In this document: positions 8,703 through 15,894 of the stretch, one piece after another
Layout of the letters: every line of letters starts with the position of its first letter
Position numbering within the stretch: position 1 is the stretch's first letter
Source: Methanocella paludicola SANAE
Lineage (GTDB): Archaea > Halobacteriota > Methanocellia > Methanocellales > Methanocellaceae
Length of the DNA: 64,000 nucleotides
Assembly: GCF_000011005.1 (NCBI RefSeq)
Contig: NC_013665.1
Location: forward strand, 1,351,437-1,415,436
Reading direction: 5' to 3'
Notes under the pieces: generated by a model
What the model was told of the DNA's origin: nothing
The model's database searches: none
The model's input: only the letters and a program-made list of their open reading frames with translations
Program-made: the position numbers and the translations under genes

Positions 8703-8938
8703 TTAAATCTTATAATATTTCTTCCAAAGGCCAGTAACTCATAGGGCGAGTTGACAGGAGCCACATCAGGCTTAAAAGACAACAAATGCTCGAACAGCGC
8801 CTCATCGCCCCAGTCCGCCACAGCCTGAGCGAGCTCGATATTGCCGCGGGGGCCGGGCAGGCCAGACTCGCTTAACAGATACGCATCGATATCTTCGACT
8901 TTACCAAGCGCATCCTTATAAAAAACTATCTTAGACAT
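8654..8938 (-). pseudogene. C-terminally truncated armadillo-like protein remnant
   Basis: The N-terminal 60 or so residues (SESGLPGPRGNIELAQAVAD...APVNSPYELLAF) look like a conserved family of small armadillo/HEAT-fold proteins that normally go on with CGVVGLG and further helices. Here identity stops after ELLAF and the frame runs out in unrelated codons, ending inside the 3' end of methionine synthase. I therefore call it a truncated remnant. The ATG at 8938 sits directly after a terminator-like hairpin of the upstream permease gene. The family memory is from general knowledge, not from a search. Confidence 0.5.
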
Positions 8939-8964
8939 AAAAAGAAAACGGGGCACGAAGCCCC
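8939..8964 (-). terminator. terminator of the purine permease gene
   Basis: On the minus strand a GGGGC-TTCGT-GCCCC hairpin is followed by GTTTTCTTTTT, directly after the permease stop codon at 8975. Stem plus U-tract is a good transcription end signal. Confidence 0.7.
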
Positions 8965-8974
8965 ATTTGTATGT

Positions 8975-10432
8975 TTAAATGATGTTCGACACGAAGATGA
9001 AGTACAGCAGGAAGATGGCAGCAACGATCCACATGACGGGGTGTACTTCTCTCCACTTTCCGGACGCCGTCTTGATCAGGCAGTAGGAAATGAACCCGAA
9101 GCCGATGCCCTTCGATATGCTGAAGGTGAACACCATGCCCGCAATGGTCAGGAACGCCGGGAGAGCCTCCTCGAGCTTATCCCAGGGGATGTCCTTGACC
9201 AGCGTGATCATCAGGAATCCGACGATGATGAGCGCCGGGGCCGTTGCCGCGCCCGGGATCAGGTAGGCCAGCGGCACCAGGAACATGGCCAGCAGGAACA
9301 GCAGCGACGTAACGACCGATGCCAGGCCTGTCCTGCCGCCCGCGCTCACGCCCGATGCGCTCTCGATGTACGACGTGTTCGAGCTGCAGCCCATGAAACC
9401 GCCGATCATCGCCGCGAGGGAGTCGACCAGCAGGACGTTCTTGAGGCCCGGAAGCCTGCCTTCCTTATCCAGAAGCTTAGCCTGGCCGCCGACCGCGACG
9501 ACCGTGCCCATGGTGTCGAAGAAGTCGACCATGCCCAGGGCGAAGATCAGGCTGACCAGCGACAGGATGCCGATATTGAGGGCGCCCATGAGGTCTAGCT
9601 GGCCGATCGTGGACAATGTGGCTGCACTGGGTATCTCGAAGATGGAGCCTCCCCAGCCGGGAACATTGCTCAGCCCGGCGGGCAGCGCCGCGCCGACGAC
9701 CGTGGGCACGCCCGAATTGTTGTATACGTTGAACGCGATGCCCATCGCGTCCGCGCCGAAGCAGATAGCCAGCGACAGCAGCGCCGTCAGGATGATGCCG
9801 TAGAGAATGCTGCCCTTGATCTCGAGGGCCATTAAAACCATTATAATGATAAGTCCTATAAGTGAGACGATCACGACGGGGTTGGACATGCTGCCAAAGC
9901 CGACGTACGTTGCCGCATTCGACACCATGATGCCCGCGTCCTTGAACCCGATGAACGCGATGAACAGGCCGATAGCGACGCCAATGGCGATCTTGAGCGA
10001 TCCGGGGATCGAGTTCATGACCAGCTCTCTCAGGTTCGTGAGCACCAGGATGAGAATGACCAGGCCTTCGATGAAGATCAGCGCCATCGCGATCTGCCAG
10101 GACAGGCCCATGCCGATACAAATGCCATAAGTCACAACGGCGTTCATGCCCATGCCGGGCGCGAGCGCGAACGGATACTTGCCTATGACGCCCATCAGGA
10201 AAGTCGAAAGCGCCGCCGCAAGGCACGTGGCTACGAATACAGCCTTAAAGTCCATGCCCGCCGCCGATAATATACCGGGGTTCACGATGATGATATAGGC
10301 CATCGTCATGAACGTGGTAATACCGGCGATTATCTCGGTCTTTACACTCGAGTTTCTTTCTGTTATATGGAAATACTTATCTAAAAAAGAGGTAGAACTC
10401 TCTACCGTCTTTTTTTGAGGTTGCTCATACAC
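8975..10432 (-). CDS. NCS2-family purine permease (AzgA/PbuG type)
   Basis: Proton-coupled nucleobase transporter for adenine, guanine or hypoxanthine in the cytoplasmic membrane. The 485 residues contain 12 or more hydrophobic segments. The family hallmarks are visible: the EIIAGITTFMTMAYIIIVNP first helix, the PFALAPGMGMNAVVTYG motif at about 85-105, and the DFFDTMGTV and CSSNTSYIES motifs. It has its own promoter region (10433-10789) and a good terminator at 8939-8964, so it is probably monocistronic. Family assignment is firm; which purine is carried is not decided by sequence. Confidence 0.93.
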   Translation of the reverse strand: MYEQPQKKTVESSTSFLDKYFHITERNSSVKTEIIAGITTFMTMAYIIIVNPGILSAAGMDFKAVFVATCLAAALSTFLMGVIGKYPFALAPGMGMNAVVTYGICIGMGLSWQIAMALIFIEGLVILILVLTNLRELVMNSIPGSLKIAIGVAIGLFIAFIGFKDAGIMVSNAATYVGFGSMSNPVVIVSLIGLIIIMVLMALEIKGSILYGIILTALLSLAICFGADAMGIAFNVYNNSGVPTVVGAALPAGLSNVPGWGGSIFEIPSAATLSTIGQLDLMGALNIGILSLVSLIFALGMVDFFDTMGTVVAVGGQAKLLDKEGRLPGLKNVLLVDSLAAMIGGFMGCSSNTSYIESASGVSAGGRTGLASVVTSLLFLLAMFLVPLAYLIPGAATAPALIIVGFLMITLVKDIPWDKLEEALPAFLTIAGMVFTFSISKGIGFGFISYCLIKTASGKWREVHPVMWIVAAIFLLYFIFVSNII

Positions 10433-10789
10433 AGATAACCACCTTAGGACTCACTCTTTTCAAGGCCTTAATATAGCTTTGCACCTTTGGCCAACAAATT
10501 TTATGGCCTGGCGGCGTTTCCACTGGAAATATCCTCTAGCTGGACGAATTGTATTCAATTCGTCGATTACTCATGCGAAAACTCTATAAAGATAAGTTAT
10601 TTCGTTAATGTCCTGCCCCACAATGCCCCGGAGCAAATACGCACAATATAGCAAAAATTTGATAAATTTGTCGACGTCAATGAATGATTCTGGCTTTTTC
10701 AACCGCTTGAAACACAATATTTTTATCATTGATGCGCTTACTAGCAAATTGTAATCGATCCTAAAAACATCGGTGTATGAGGTTTAACA
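10433..10789. other. divergent promoter region with a perfect hairpin
   Basis: 357 bp between the divergent permease (-) and zinc/TM2 protein (+) genes. It holds a perfect palindrome at 10543-10564 (GACGAATTG TATT CAATTCGTC, 9-bp stem) that could be an operator or a transcript hairpin. No known riboswitch pattern was recognised. Confidence 0.5.
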
Positions 10790-11335
10790 ATGAAGTGTTA
10801 CGTGCATCCTGACATAGATGCGGTGGGCACCTGTACGAACTGCGGGAAGACCGTATGCTCCGGCTGTGCCCTGGAGATGAACGGGAAGCTCATCTGTAAG
10901 TCGTGTATCGAGCGTATGGCGACACAGCCATCGTCACAGCCGCCAGTACAGCCTGCCGCGCAGCCTGCCGCGCAGCCTGTGCCCCAGCCGACCGCTCCGC
11001 CGGTGGCACCTGTTGCCGCTGCGGCACCGGCTGCCCCCGGGAGAAAAGAGCCATTGATCTCGCTTATCCTCTCGTTCTTCTTCCCTGGTCTCGGCCAGAT
11101 CTATAATGGCCAGATGAAAAAAGGCATCATCCTTATCGTTGCGTACCTGGCGCTCTGGATCGGCATGTTCATCGTATACTTCGCGGGCACTGTAGTTACC
11201 ATGGGCGTCGGAGCGCTGTGTTGCCTGCCGGTTTTGCTGGTGCCTATGGCCGAATGGGTATACGGCATGTACGATGCATACAAGGTCGCCAACATGATAA
11301 ACCGCGGCGAACCTACAAAGGACTGGCTCTCGTAA
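10790..11335 (+). CDS. B-box-like zinc finger plus TM2-like membrane protein
   Basis: 181 residues: an N-terminal metal-binding finger (Cys3, His6, then CTNCGK, CSGC, CKSC) that resembles a B-box; a Pro/Ala/Gln linker (AAQPAAQPVPQPTAPP, about 45-83); and a membrane half with the motif PGLGQIYNGQ followed by two or three helices and the tail YDAYKVANMINRGE. That membrane part is the TM2-like family also found in 11435-11902, 11946-12338 and 44746-45645. Function is unknown for this architecture. A pyrimidine-rich TTTTTTATATTTC tract after the stop (11341-11360) looks like a terminator. Confidence 0.75.
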   Translation: MKCYVHPDIDAVGTCTNCGKTVCSGCALEMNGKLICKSCIERMATQPSSQPPVQPAAQPAAQPVPQPTAPPVAPVAAAAPAAPGRKEPLISLILSFFFPGLGQIYNGQMKKGIILIVAYLALWIGMFIVYFAGTVVTMGVGALCCLPVLLVPMAEWVYGMYDAYKVANMINRGEPTKDWLS

Positions 11336-11434
11336 GCCCTTCTCTTTTTTATATTTCTTTTGTCATAGTAAGCTTTATAATACCAGGATTACTTTATGGT
11401 AAGAAATTCTCCCGTAAGGGAAAGGTGGGATTAT

Positions 11435-11902
11435 ATGAAATGCTATATGCATCCTGAGGTCGAGGCTACTGGCACCTGCACGAGCTGCGGCAGGCCCGTA
11501 TGCCCCGATTGTTCCATGAATGTCGCGGGTAAGATCACGTGCAAGGCCTGTGCGGAAGCGCTGGCTACGCAGTGCGCGACAGCGCCGAAAAAGGAGCCCT
11601 GGCTCGCGCTGGCCCTTTCGCTGTTCGGCGGCTTCGTCAGCGGCCTGTTCATCGGCCTTGGACAGCTCTATAACGGCCAGGTCAAGAAGGCGGTCATCCT
11701 CTCGCTGGCGCACGTTTTCGGATGGTTCGTCATCATCGTCGGTTACGTCCTCCTTGCCATAGTCACGTTAGGAATCGGCGCGATCGTATGCTTGCCGATG
11801 TTTCTCATCCCGCTGCTGTTATGGCTGTACGCGATGTACGATGCCTATGTGACGGCCGAAAAGATCAATAAGGGCGAAACAGTCAAAGACTGGCTGGAAT
11901 AA
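11435..11902 (+). CDS. B-box-like zinc finger plus TM2-like membrane protein (paralogue)
   Basis: 155 residues, a tandem paralogue of the previous gene: MKCYMHPEVEATGTCTSCG finger, almost no linker, then the membrane half (GLGQLYNGQVKKA) and the same YDAY...INKGE tail. The start is set at the ATG at 11435 because it matches the paralogue's N-terminus and has a purine-rich ribosome site (AAAGGTGGGA) just upstream; a frame opening 13 codons earlier is not needed. The gene pair probably arose by duplication followed by loss of the Pro-rich linker. The T-rich stretch at 11906-11925 may end transcription. Function is unknown. Confidence 0.75.
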   Translation: MKCYMHPEVEATGTCTSCGRPVCPDCSMNVAGKITCKACAEALATQCATAPKKEPWLALALSLFGGFVSGLFIGLGQLYNGQVKKAVILSLAHVFGWFVIIVGYVLLAIVTLGIGAIVCLPMFLIPLLLWLYAMYDAYVTAEKINKGETVKDWLE

Positions 11903-11945
11903 GCCTTTTAACTTTTTTAAAAGAAAAAAGATAAAAATTTGTTTA

Positions 11946-12338
11946 TTAGTAGCCGTACACGTAGCTGGTGGTTCCGAAGATCATGACCATCAGAAGTGAC
12001 AAAGCCATGGCTATGATGAAGATCAGCACGAACTCGACGACGAAGACCAGTATGATATAGAGAATAATCTTGCCGATCGACGTTTCCTTGTACGGTACCT
12101 CTCCAAGGTTGATCTTCCCCGCGACCTTGTAAGCGTTGTATATGCCGTAGATCCAGATCGCCAGCCCGGGTATGACCAGGACGATCGACCCGATGATCAT
12201 GCCGATGACATACAACATACCCTTCAGCATGCCTTCGCCGTTATATACCTGGCCGAGGCCCGGTACGAAGAACGATCCTATGGCCGCTAAAAGCGGGTTC
12301 TTTTCTTTCCGGGGCATTGCCCCGGCATTAACGTTCAC
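11946..12338 (-). CDS. TM2-like membrane protein
   Basis: 130-residue membrane protein with the same PGLGQVYNGEG motif and YNAYKVAGKINLGE segment as its neighbours but no zinc finger; it has one extra C-terminal hydrophobic helix. It converges with the preceding gene. The short N-terminus (MNVNAGAMPRKEKN) is basic and cytoplasmic; the internal Met at residue 8 is an alternative start. It groups best with the C-terminal half of the HEAT protein at 44746-45645, with which it shares GEG rather than GQM after the motif. No function is known. Confidence 0.75.
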   Translation of the reverse strand: MNVNAGAMPRKEKNPLLAAIGSFFVPGLGQVYNGEGMLKGMLYVIGMIIGSIVLVIPGLAIWIYGIYNAYKVAGKINLGEVPYKETSIGKIILYIILVFVVEFVLIFIIAMALSLLMVMIFGTTSYVYGY

Positions 12339-12427
12339 ATTGACGTTATCGATATTATCAGCTCCCCATAGTAGTTATTTTTCTTTAATCGCTTAATGAC
12401 CGTCCTTATTATAAACTTTATTATGGG

Positions 12428-13204
12428 CTAGGTCTTGAGGTTATAGCCGCTCTCGAACAGCCTCAGGCTCGCGTAGAACATGACGAGCAGGGATATCGCG
12501 ATAGCGCCGAGGCAATAGTAAGGATTAGTGCGCTCGTAGCCGATCATGGCATATCGGACGCCGTCCACGACGTAGGTCAGCGGGTCGAGCCACGAAAGCC
12601 AGCGTATCCAGTCGGCGGGGATGATATCGATGGAGAAGAAGACACCGCCTAAGAACAGTAGCGGGCTCAGCGCATAGCTCATGACGTTGCCCACGTCCTC
12701 GATGTTCTTCGACCACTGGCCCAGCATGACGCCGAAGCAGGCGAAGGTGGCCGACGTGCCCAGCAATAGCAGCACGAACATCGGTACATCGTATATGCCT
12801 ATGCCGAAGAGCACCATAGTCACGCCCGCAATGATAAGGCCCATAAAGAGACCCCTCGCCATACCTCCGAGCACGTAGGCGACGACCATCGTCGAGTAGC
12901 GCATGGGCGTGGTGAGCGGGTCCTCGATGTACCGGTCATCCCGGGACGAGAACAGGGAGTACGCGGGATTGACGTACGCATGTAATATAACCTGCATCAT
13001 GACAAGGCCCGGGAGCATGAAATTGATGTACGAATGCCCTCCCATCGCCGGGATGGCGGTGCCCAGGGCGTAGCCGAAGGCAAAGATGTAAAGGAACGTG
13101 GAGATGACGCTGGGCAGTATGGTCCGGTTGGGCTTGCGGATGAACCGGATGATCTCCCGCTTCAGCATCAGGTATAGCGCGTCCCACTCACTCACGCAGT
13201 TCAC
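12428..13204 (-). CDS. ABC-2 type transporter permease
   Basis: 258-residue membrane protein of the ABC-2 (DrrB/NodJ-like) permease family with six hydrophobic segments: the N-terminal LKREIIRFIRKPNRTILPSV leads into the first helix, and the second half has LSPLLFLGGVFFSIDIIPA and the LDPLTYVVDGVRYAMIG signature near the end. It exports an unknown substrate (drug, lipid or polysaccharide) together with the ATPase whose gene overlaps it by 17 bp just upstream. It is third in an operon of aldolase, ATPase and permease. Confidence 0.9.
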   Translation of the reverse strand: MNCVSEWDALYLMLKREIIRFIRKPNRTILPSVISTFLYIFAFGYALGTAIPAMGGHSYINFMLPGLVMMQVILHAYVNPAYSLFSSRDDRYIEDPLTTPMRYSTMVVAYVLGGMARGLFMGLIIAGVTMVLFGIGIYDVPMFVLLLLGTSATFACFGVMLGQWSKNIEDVGNVMSYALSPLLFLGGVFFSIDIIPADWIRWLSWLDPLTYVVDGVRYAMIGYERTNPYYCLGAIAISLLVMFYASLRLFESGYNLKT

Positions 13205-14129
13205 GCCCCGTCATTTTAATGAAAACGTCCTCGAGTGTCGATTCCCTGACGTGCATGGACTTTACCGCCACGCCGCCGGACCTGAGGAAGTCCAGCACCT
13301 TTACGGCAGCAGTACTGGTGTCGCTCACGTGGACGATGAGCTTTTCCCTGCTTAACGAATAGCGAATGACGCCCGGCACCGATGTAAGGTCGGGCACATG
13401 GTCGCCGACGATGTCGAACTCAAGGCGGCTGCTGTCGACCTCCCGGCGCTTCAAGGCGTCGGGGGTGCCCAGCGCGATGAACCGGCCATGGTCCATGATG
13501 GCCACACGGCCGCAGAGGCTCTCCGCCTCCTCGATGTAGTGCGTCGTCAGCACGATGGTCGTGCCTTCTGAATTGAGCTTCTTCAACATGCCCCATAAGG
13601 CACGGCGGAGCTGCACGTCAACGCCCGTCGTCGGCTCATCCAGAAAAAGCACCTTCGGCCTCTGCATCAGAGCACGGCCGATGAGCAGGCGGCGCTTCAT
13701 GCCGCCCGATAATTTATCACAGTACTCGTTCGCCTTGTCGCTGATCTCTAAAAAGTCAAGGATATCGTCGGCACGCTTTTCTCTCTCTGCCTTCGGCATG
13801 CCATAGTAGCCCGCGTGGTACGTGAGGATCTCCTTCGTCTTGAGGTTCTCGTCGAAGTTATACTCCTGCGGGGCCACGCCGATGAGCTTTCTCGACTCGA
13901 TGGCGTCCCTGACGATGTCTCTTCCGAGGATACTGGCGCTGCCCGAAGTAGGCGTGGAAAGTCCCACGAGCATGCGGATCAGCGTGGTCTTGCCGGCGCC
14001 GTTCGGCCCCAGCAGCCCGAAAAACTCTCCGGTCCCGATATCCAGGCCCACGTTATCGACGGCGGTCAGGCCGTTGAATCGTTTTGTCAGGCCCCGGATG
14101 GAAATGGCCTGCTCTTCCGTCGTGCCCAT
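13188..14129 (-). CDS. ABC transporter ATP-binding protein (DrrA-like)
   Basis: 313-residue ATPase subunit of an ABC-2 exporter. Walker A GPNGAGKTT (about 38-46), the signature LSGGMKRR, Walker B VLFLDEPTTG and the switch His (TTHYIEEAE) are all present. The C-terminal part (about 225-310) is the DUF4162-type extension common in DrrA-like proteins. Its ATG at 14129 overlaps the stop of the upstream aldolase gene as TAATG, and its 3' end overlaps the permease by 17 bp, so all three are probably translated from one mRNA. Confidence 0.93.
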   Translation of the reverse strand: MGTTEEQAISIRGLTKRFNGLTAVDNVGLDIGTGEFFGLLGPNGAGKTTLIRMLVGLSTPTSGSASILGRDIVRDAIESRKLIGVAPQEYNFDENLKTKEILTYHAGYYGMPKAEREKRADDILDFLEISDKANEYCDKLSGGMKRRLLIGRALMQRPKVLFLDEPTTGVDVQLRRALWGMLKKLNSEGTTIVLTTHYIEEAESLCGRVAIMDHGRFIALGTPDALKRREVDSSRLEFDIVGDHVPDLTSVPGVIRYSLSREKLIVHVSDTSTAAVKVLDFLRSGGVAVKSMHVRESTLEDVFIKMTGRELRE

Positions 14130-14923
14130 TAACCCCTGATCTTCATCGCCTCTTCCGGGCTCAGCGAGTCGTGTACGACGGCGCGTATGCGGCGTACCAT
14201 GAGCGTCGGGGTCTCGTGCATGAACACGTTCCTTCCGATGGCGACTCCGGCAGAGCCCGCTTCCATGGCGCCGCCGATATGCTCCAGCAGCTCAAGGTCG
14301 GTGCTCGTCTTCAGGCCGCCCGCCACGATGACCGGCGCAGGGCACCCTTTTACGACCCGCTTGAACGAGTCCGGGTCCCCGGTGTAGTTGGTCTTCACCA
14401 CGTCGGCGCCCATCTCGGCGCCCACGCGGCATACGTGCGCAATTAGCTCCGGGTCGTACTGGTTATGGATATTCTTGCCCCTCGGGTACATCATGGCCAG
14501 CATGGGGAGGCCCAGGGCCTCGCACTCCCGCGCGACCATCCCCGAGTCCTTCAGCATAATATCCTCCTTCTCCGAGCCGATGTTCACATGGACGGAGACC
14601 GCGTCCGCACCGAGCCTGAGGGCTTCGTCGGGCGTGGTCAGCAGCACCTTATGGTCAGGATCGACGCTGAGGCTCGTGCTTGCGGATAAATGTATTATTA
14701 GCCCCGCCGTCTTAGGGCAGTTCACATAACAATCCTTCACGATGCCCTTGTGCATGATCAGCGCGTTCGCGCCGCCTTCGGCGGCACATCGCATAACGTC
14801 CTTTACGTTCACAAGTCCCTTTACAGGTCCTAGAGTGATGCCGTGGTCCATCGGCACCATCACGGTCTTCTTCGTCCGTCGGTCAAAAATTTTTTCCATT
14901 CTTATAGATTTGCCAACATTCAT
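14129..14923 (-). CDS. 2-amino-3,7-dideoxy-D-threo-hept-6-ulosonate synthase / DhnA-type aldolase
   Basis: Class I aldolase of the DhnA/MJ0400 family, 264 residues. In methanogens this family makes ADH, the first intermediate of the alternative route to dehydroquinate and aromatic amino acids, or acts as fructose-bisphosphate aldolase. Seen: VPMDHGITLGP at 23-33 (Asp26, His27), Tyr146 in MMYPRGK, and Schiff-base Lys177 in DVVKTNYTGD; VVAGGLKT and VAIGRN complete the phosphate-binding end. Overall it closely resembles M. jannaschii MJ0400, so ADH synthase is preferred. It leads an operon with an ABC exporter, an unexpected partner. No aroB'-type gene is in this window. Confidence 0.85.
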   Translation of the reverse strand: MNVGKSIRMEKIFDRRTKKTVMVPMDHGITLGPVKGLVNVKDVMRCAAEGGANALIMHKGIVKDCYVNCPKTAGLIIHLSASTSLSVDPDHKVLLTTPDEALRLGADAVSVHVNIGSEKEDIMLKDSGMVARECEALGLPMLAMMYPRGKNIHNQYDPELIAHVCRVGAEMGADVVKTNYTGDPDSFKRVVKGCPAPVIVAGGLKTSTDLELLEHIGGAMEAGSAGVAIGRNVFMHETPTLMVRRIRAVVHDSLSPEEAMKIRG

Positions 14924-15029
14924 AGTTCCTCATCAACAGGATAGTGGTCGGTCAAATATGTTACAAACGTTTAAACTCAATGATATATGCAATTACTATA
15001 CAAAATTCTTTTCTTTAATTAAAAAAAGT

Positions 15030-15542
15030 TCAATGTGCCTTTTTGCCCGTCATCTCTTTGACTTCGAGCTTCAGGAGCTTAAGCGGTATGTTGGATGCCG
15101 ACAGGTAATCGACGCCCTTACTCCCCACCGGGATCCTCAGGATGGACTTGATGCCGGCCCTGTTATGGACGTGGGATGCCATCGCTACGTTGACCGTGTT
15201 GCGCTCGTCCGCGTTGTCCACCGGAAATAGCCGCCCCTTCAGGATGACGCTCTTATAATCCGTCAGAAGATCGTCGTACCAGTCGACCTCGACTGTCACG
15301 TTCGGGTTCTTGTTCATAAGCTCGATCTTTTTGCCCGTCATGGTGAAGTGGAAGTATATCGTATCGCCGAAATAGTAATACTCCATCGGTACCGTGTAAG
15401 GATAAGGCTCGTCGTGGAACGTGATCCTGCATAATAGCTGGCTTTTCAGGAGGTCGTCCATTTCCCGGTGCGTCATGTCGGGCAGGTCGAATCTCTTGAT
15501 CTCGTATTCCCTGGGTAGCTGTTCTTGCATGGCGAACACCAT
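15030..15542 (-). CDS. pyridoxamine 5'-phosphate oxidase-fold flavoprotein
   Basis: 170-residue protein of the PNPOx-like split-barrel family, which binds FMN (or F420 or haem) as a dimer. Visible features: the helix MTHREMDDLLKSQLLCRITF, the strand pair YPYTVPMEYYYFGDTIYFHF, then GKKIELMNKNPNVTVEVDW, the usual core order. It resembles the 5-nitroimidazole-resistance-like (NimA) branch. The internal Met5 (15530) is an alternative start. The gene stands alone between the aldolase operon and a small charged protein. Substrate is unknown. Confidence 0.85.
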   Translation of the reverse strand: MVFAMQEQLPREYEIKRFDLPDMTHREMDDLLKSQLLCRITFHDEPYPYTVPMEYYYFGDTIYFHFTMTGKKIELMNKNPNVTVEVDWYDDLLTDYKSVILKGRLFPVDNADERNTVNVAMASHVHNRAGIKSILRIPVGSKGVDYLSASNIPLKLLKLEVKEMTGKKAH

Positions 15543-15628
15543 TTATTCATGTTGGGCCGTATGATTATAACGGGCGCGTAATTTTATTGGCTTTTCTTTC
15601 TTTAAATTCGCTATATGTGCCGGGCATC

Positions 15629-15829
15629 CTACTGATTGGGTTCGGTCTCGATGTTCGGTGTCTCTTTTCTGTTGTCCGTTATGTATTCGCCTCGCTTTTT
15701 TTCTGAGTAGAACTCAGCTCTGTCTACTTTTTCCTGCTTGATGCTGCTGTCTTTTTCGTTCAGCCTGCGGCGCCTGTTCGTGGTTTGTTCGGTGAGGTCC
15801 TCTACTTTTTTGAATCCGTCGGTCATCAT
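15629..15829 (-). CDS. small highly charged hypothetical protein
   Basis: 66 codons, starting at an ATG 65 bp downstream of the P-type ATPase gene on the same strand. The product is strongly charged (Lys, Arg, Glu, Asp; RRRRLNEKDSS) and lacks hydrophobic segments, so it is probably disordered. I recognise no family. It could be the last gene of the metal-export operon. Coding status is uncertain because of its short length and low complexity. Confidence 0.4.
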   Translation of the reverse strand: MMTDGFKKVEDLTEQTTNRRRRLNEKDSSIKQEKVDRAEFYSEKKRGEYITDNRKETPNIETEPNQ

Positions 15830-15894
15830 GGATGTGTCGGCATGGCCGCTCTAAAATGGTAACACGCGTTTATTGCGGACTCGTTTAACGAGGA

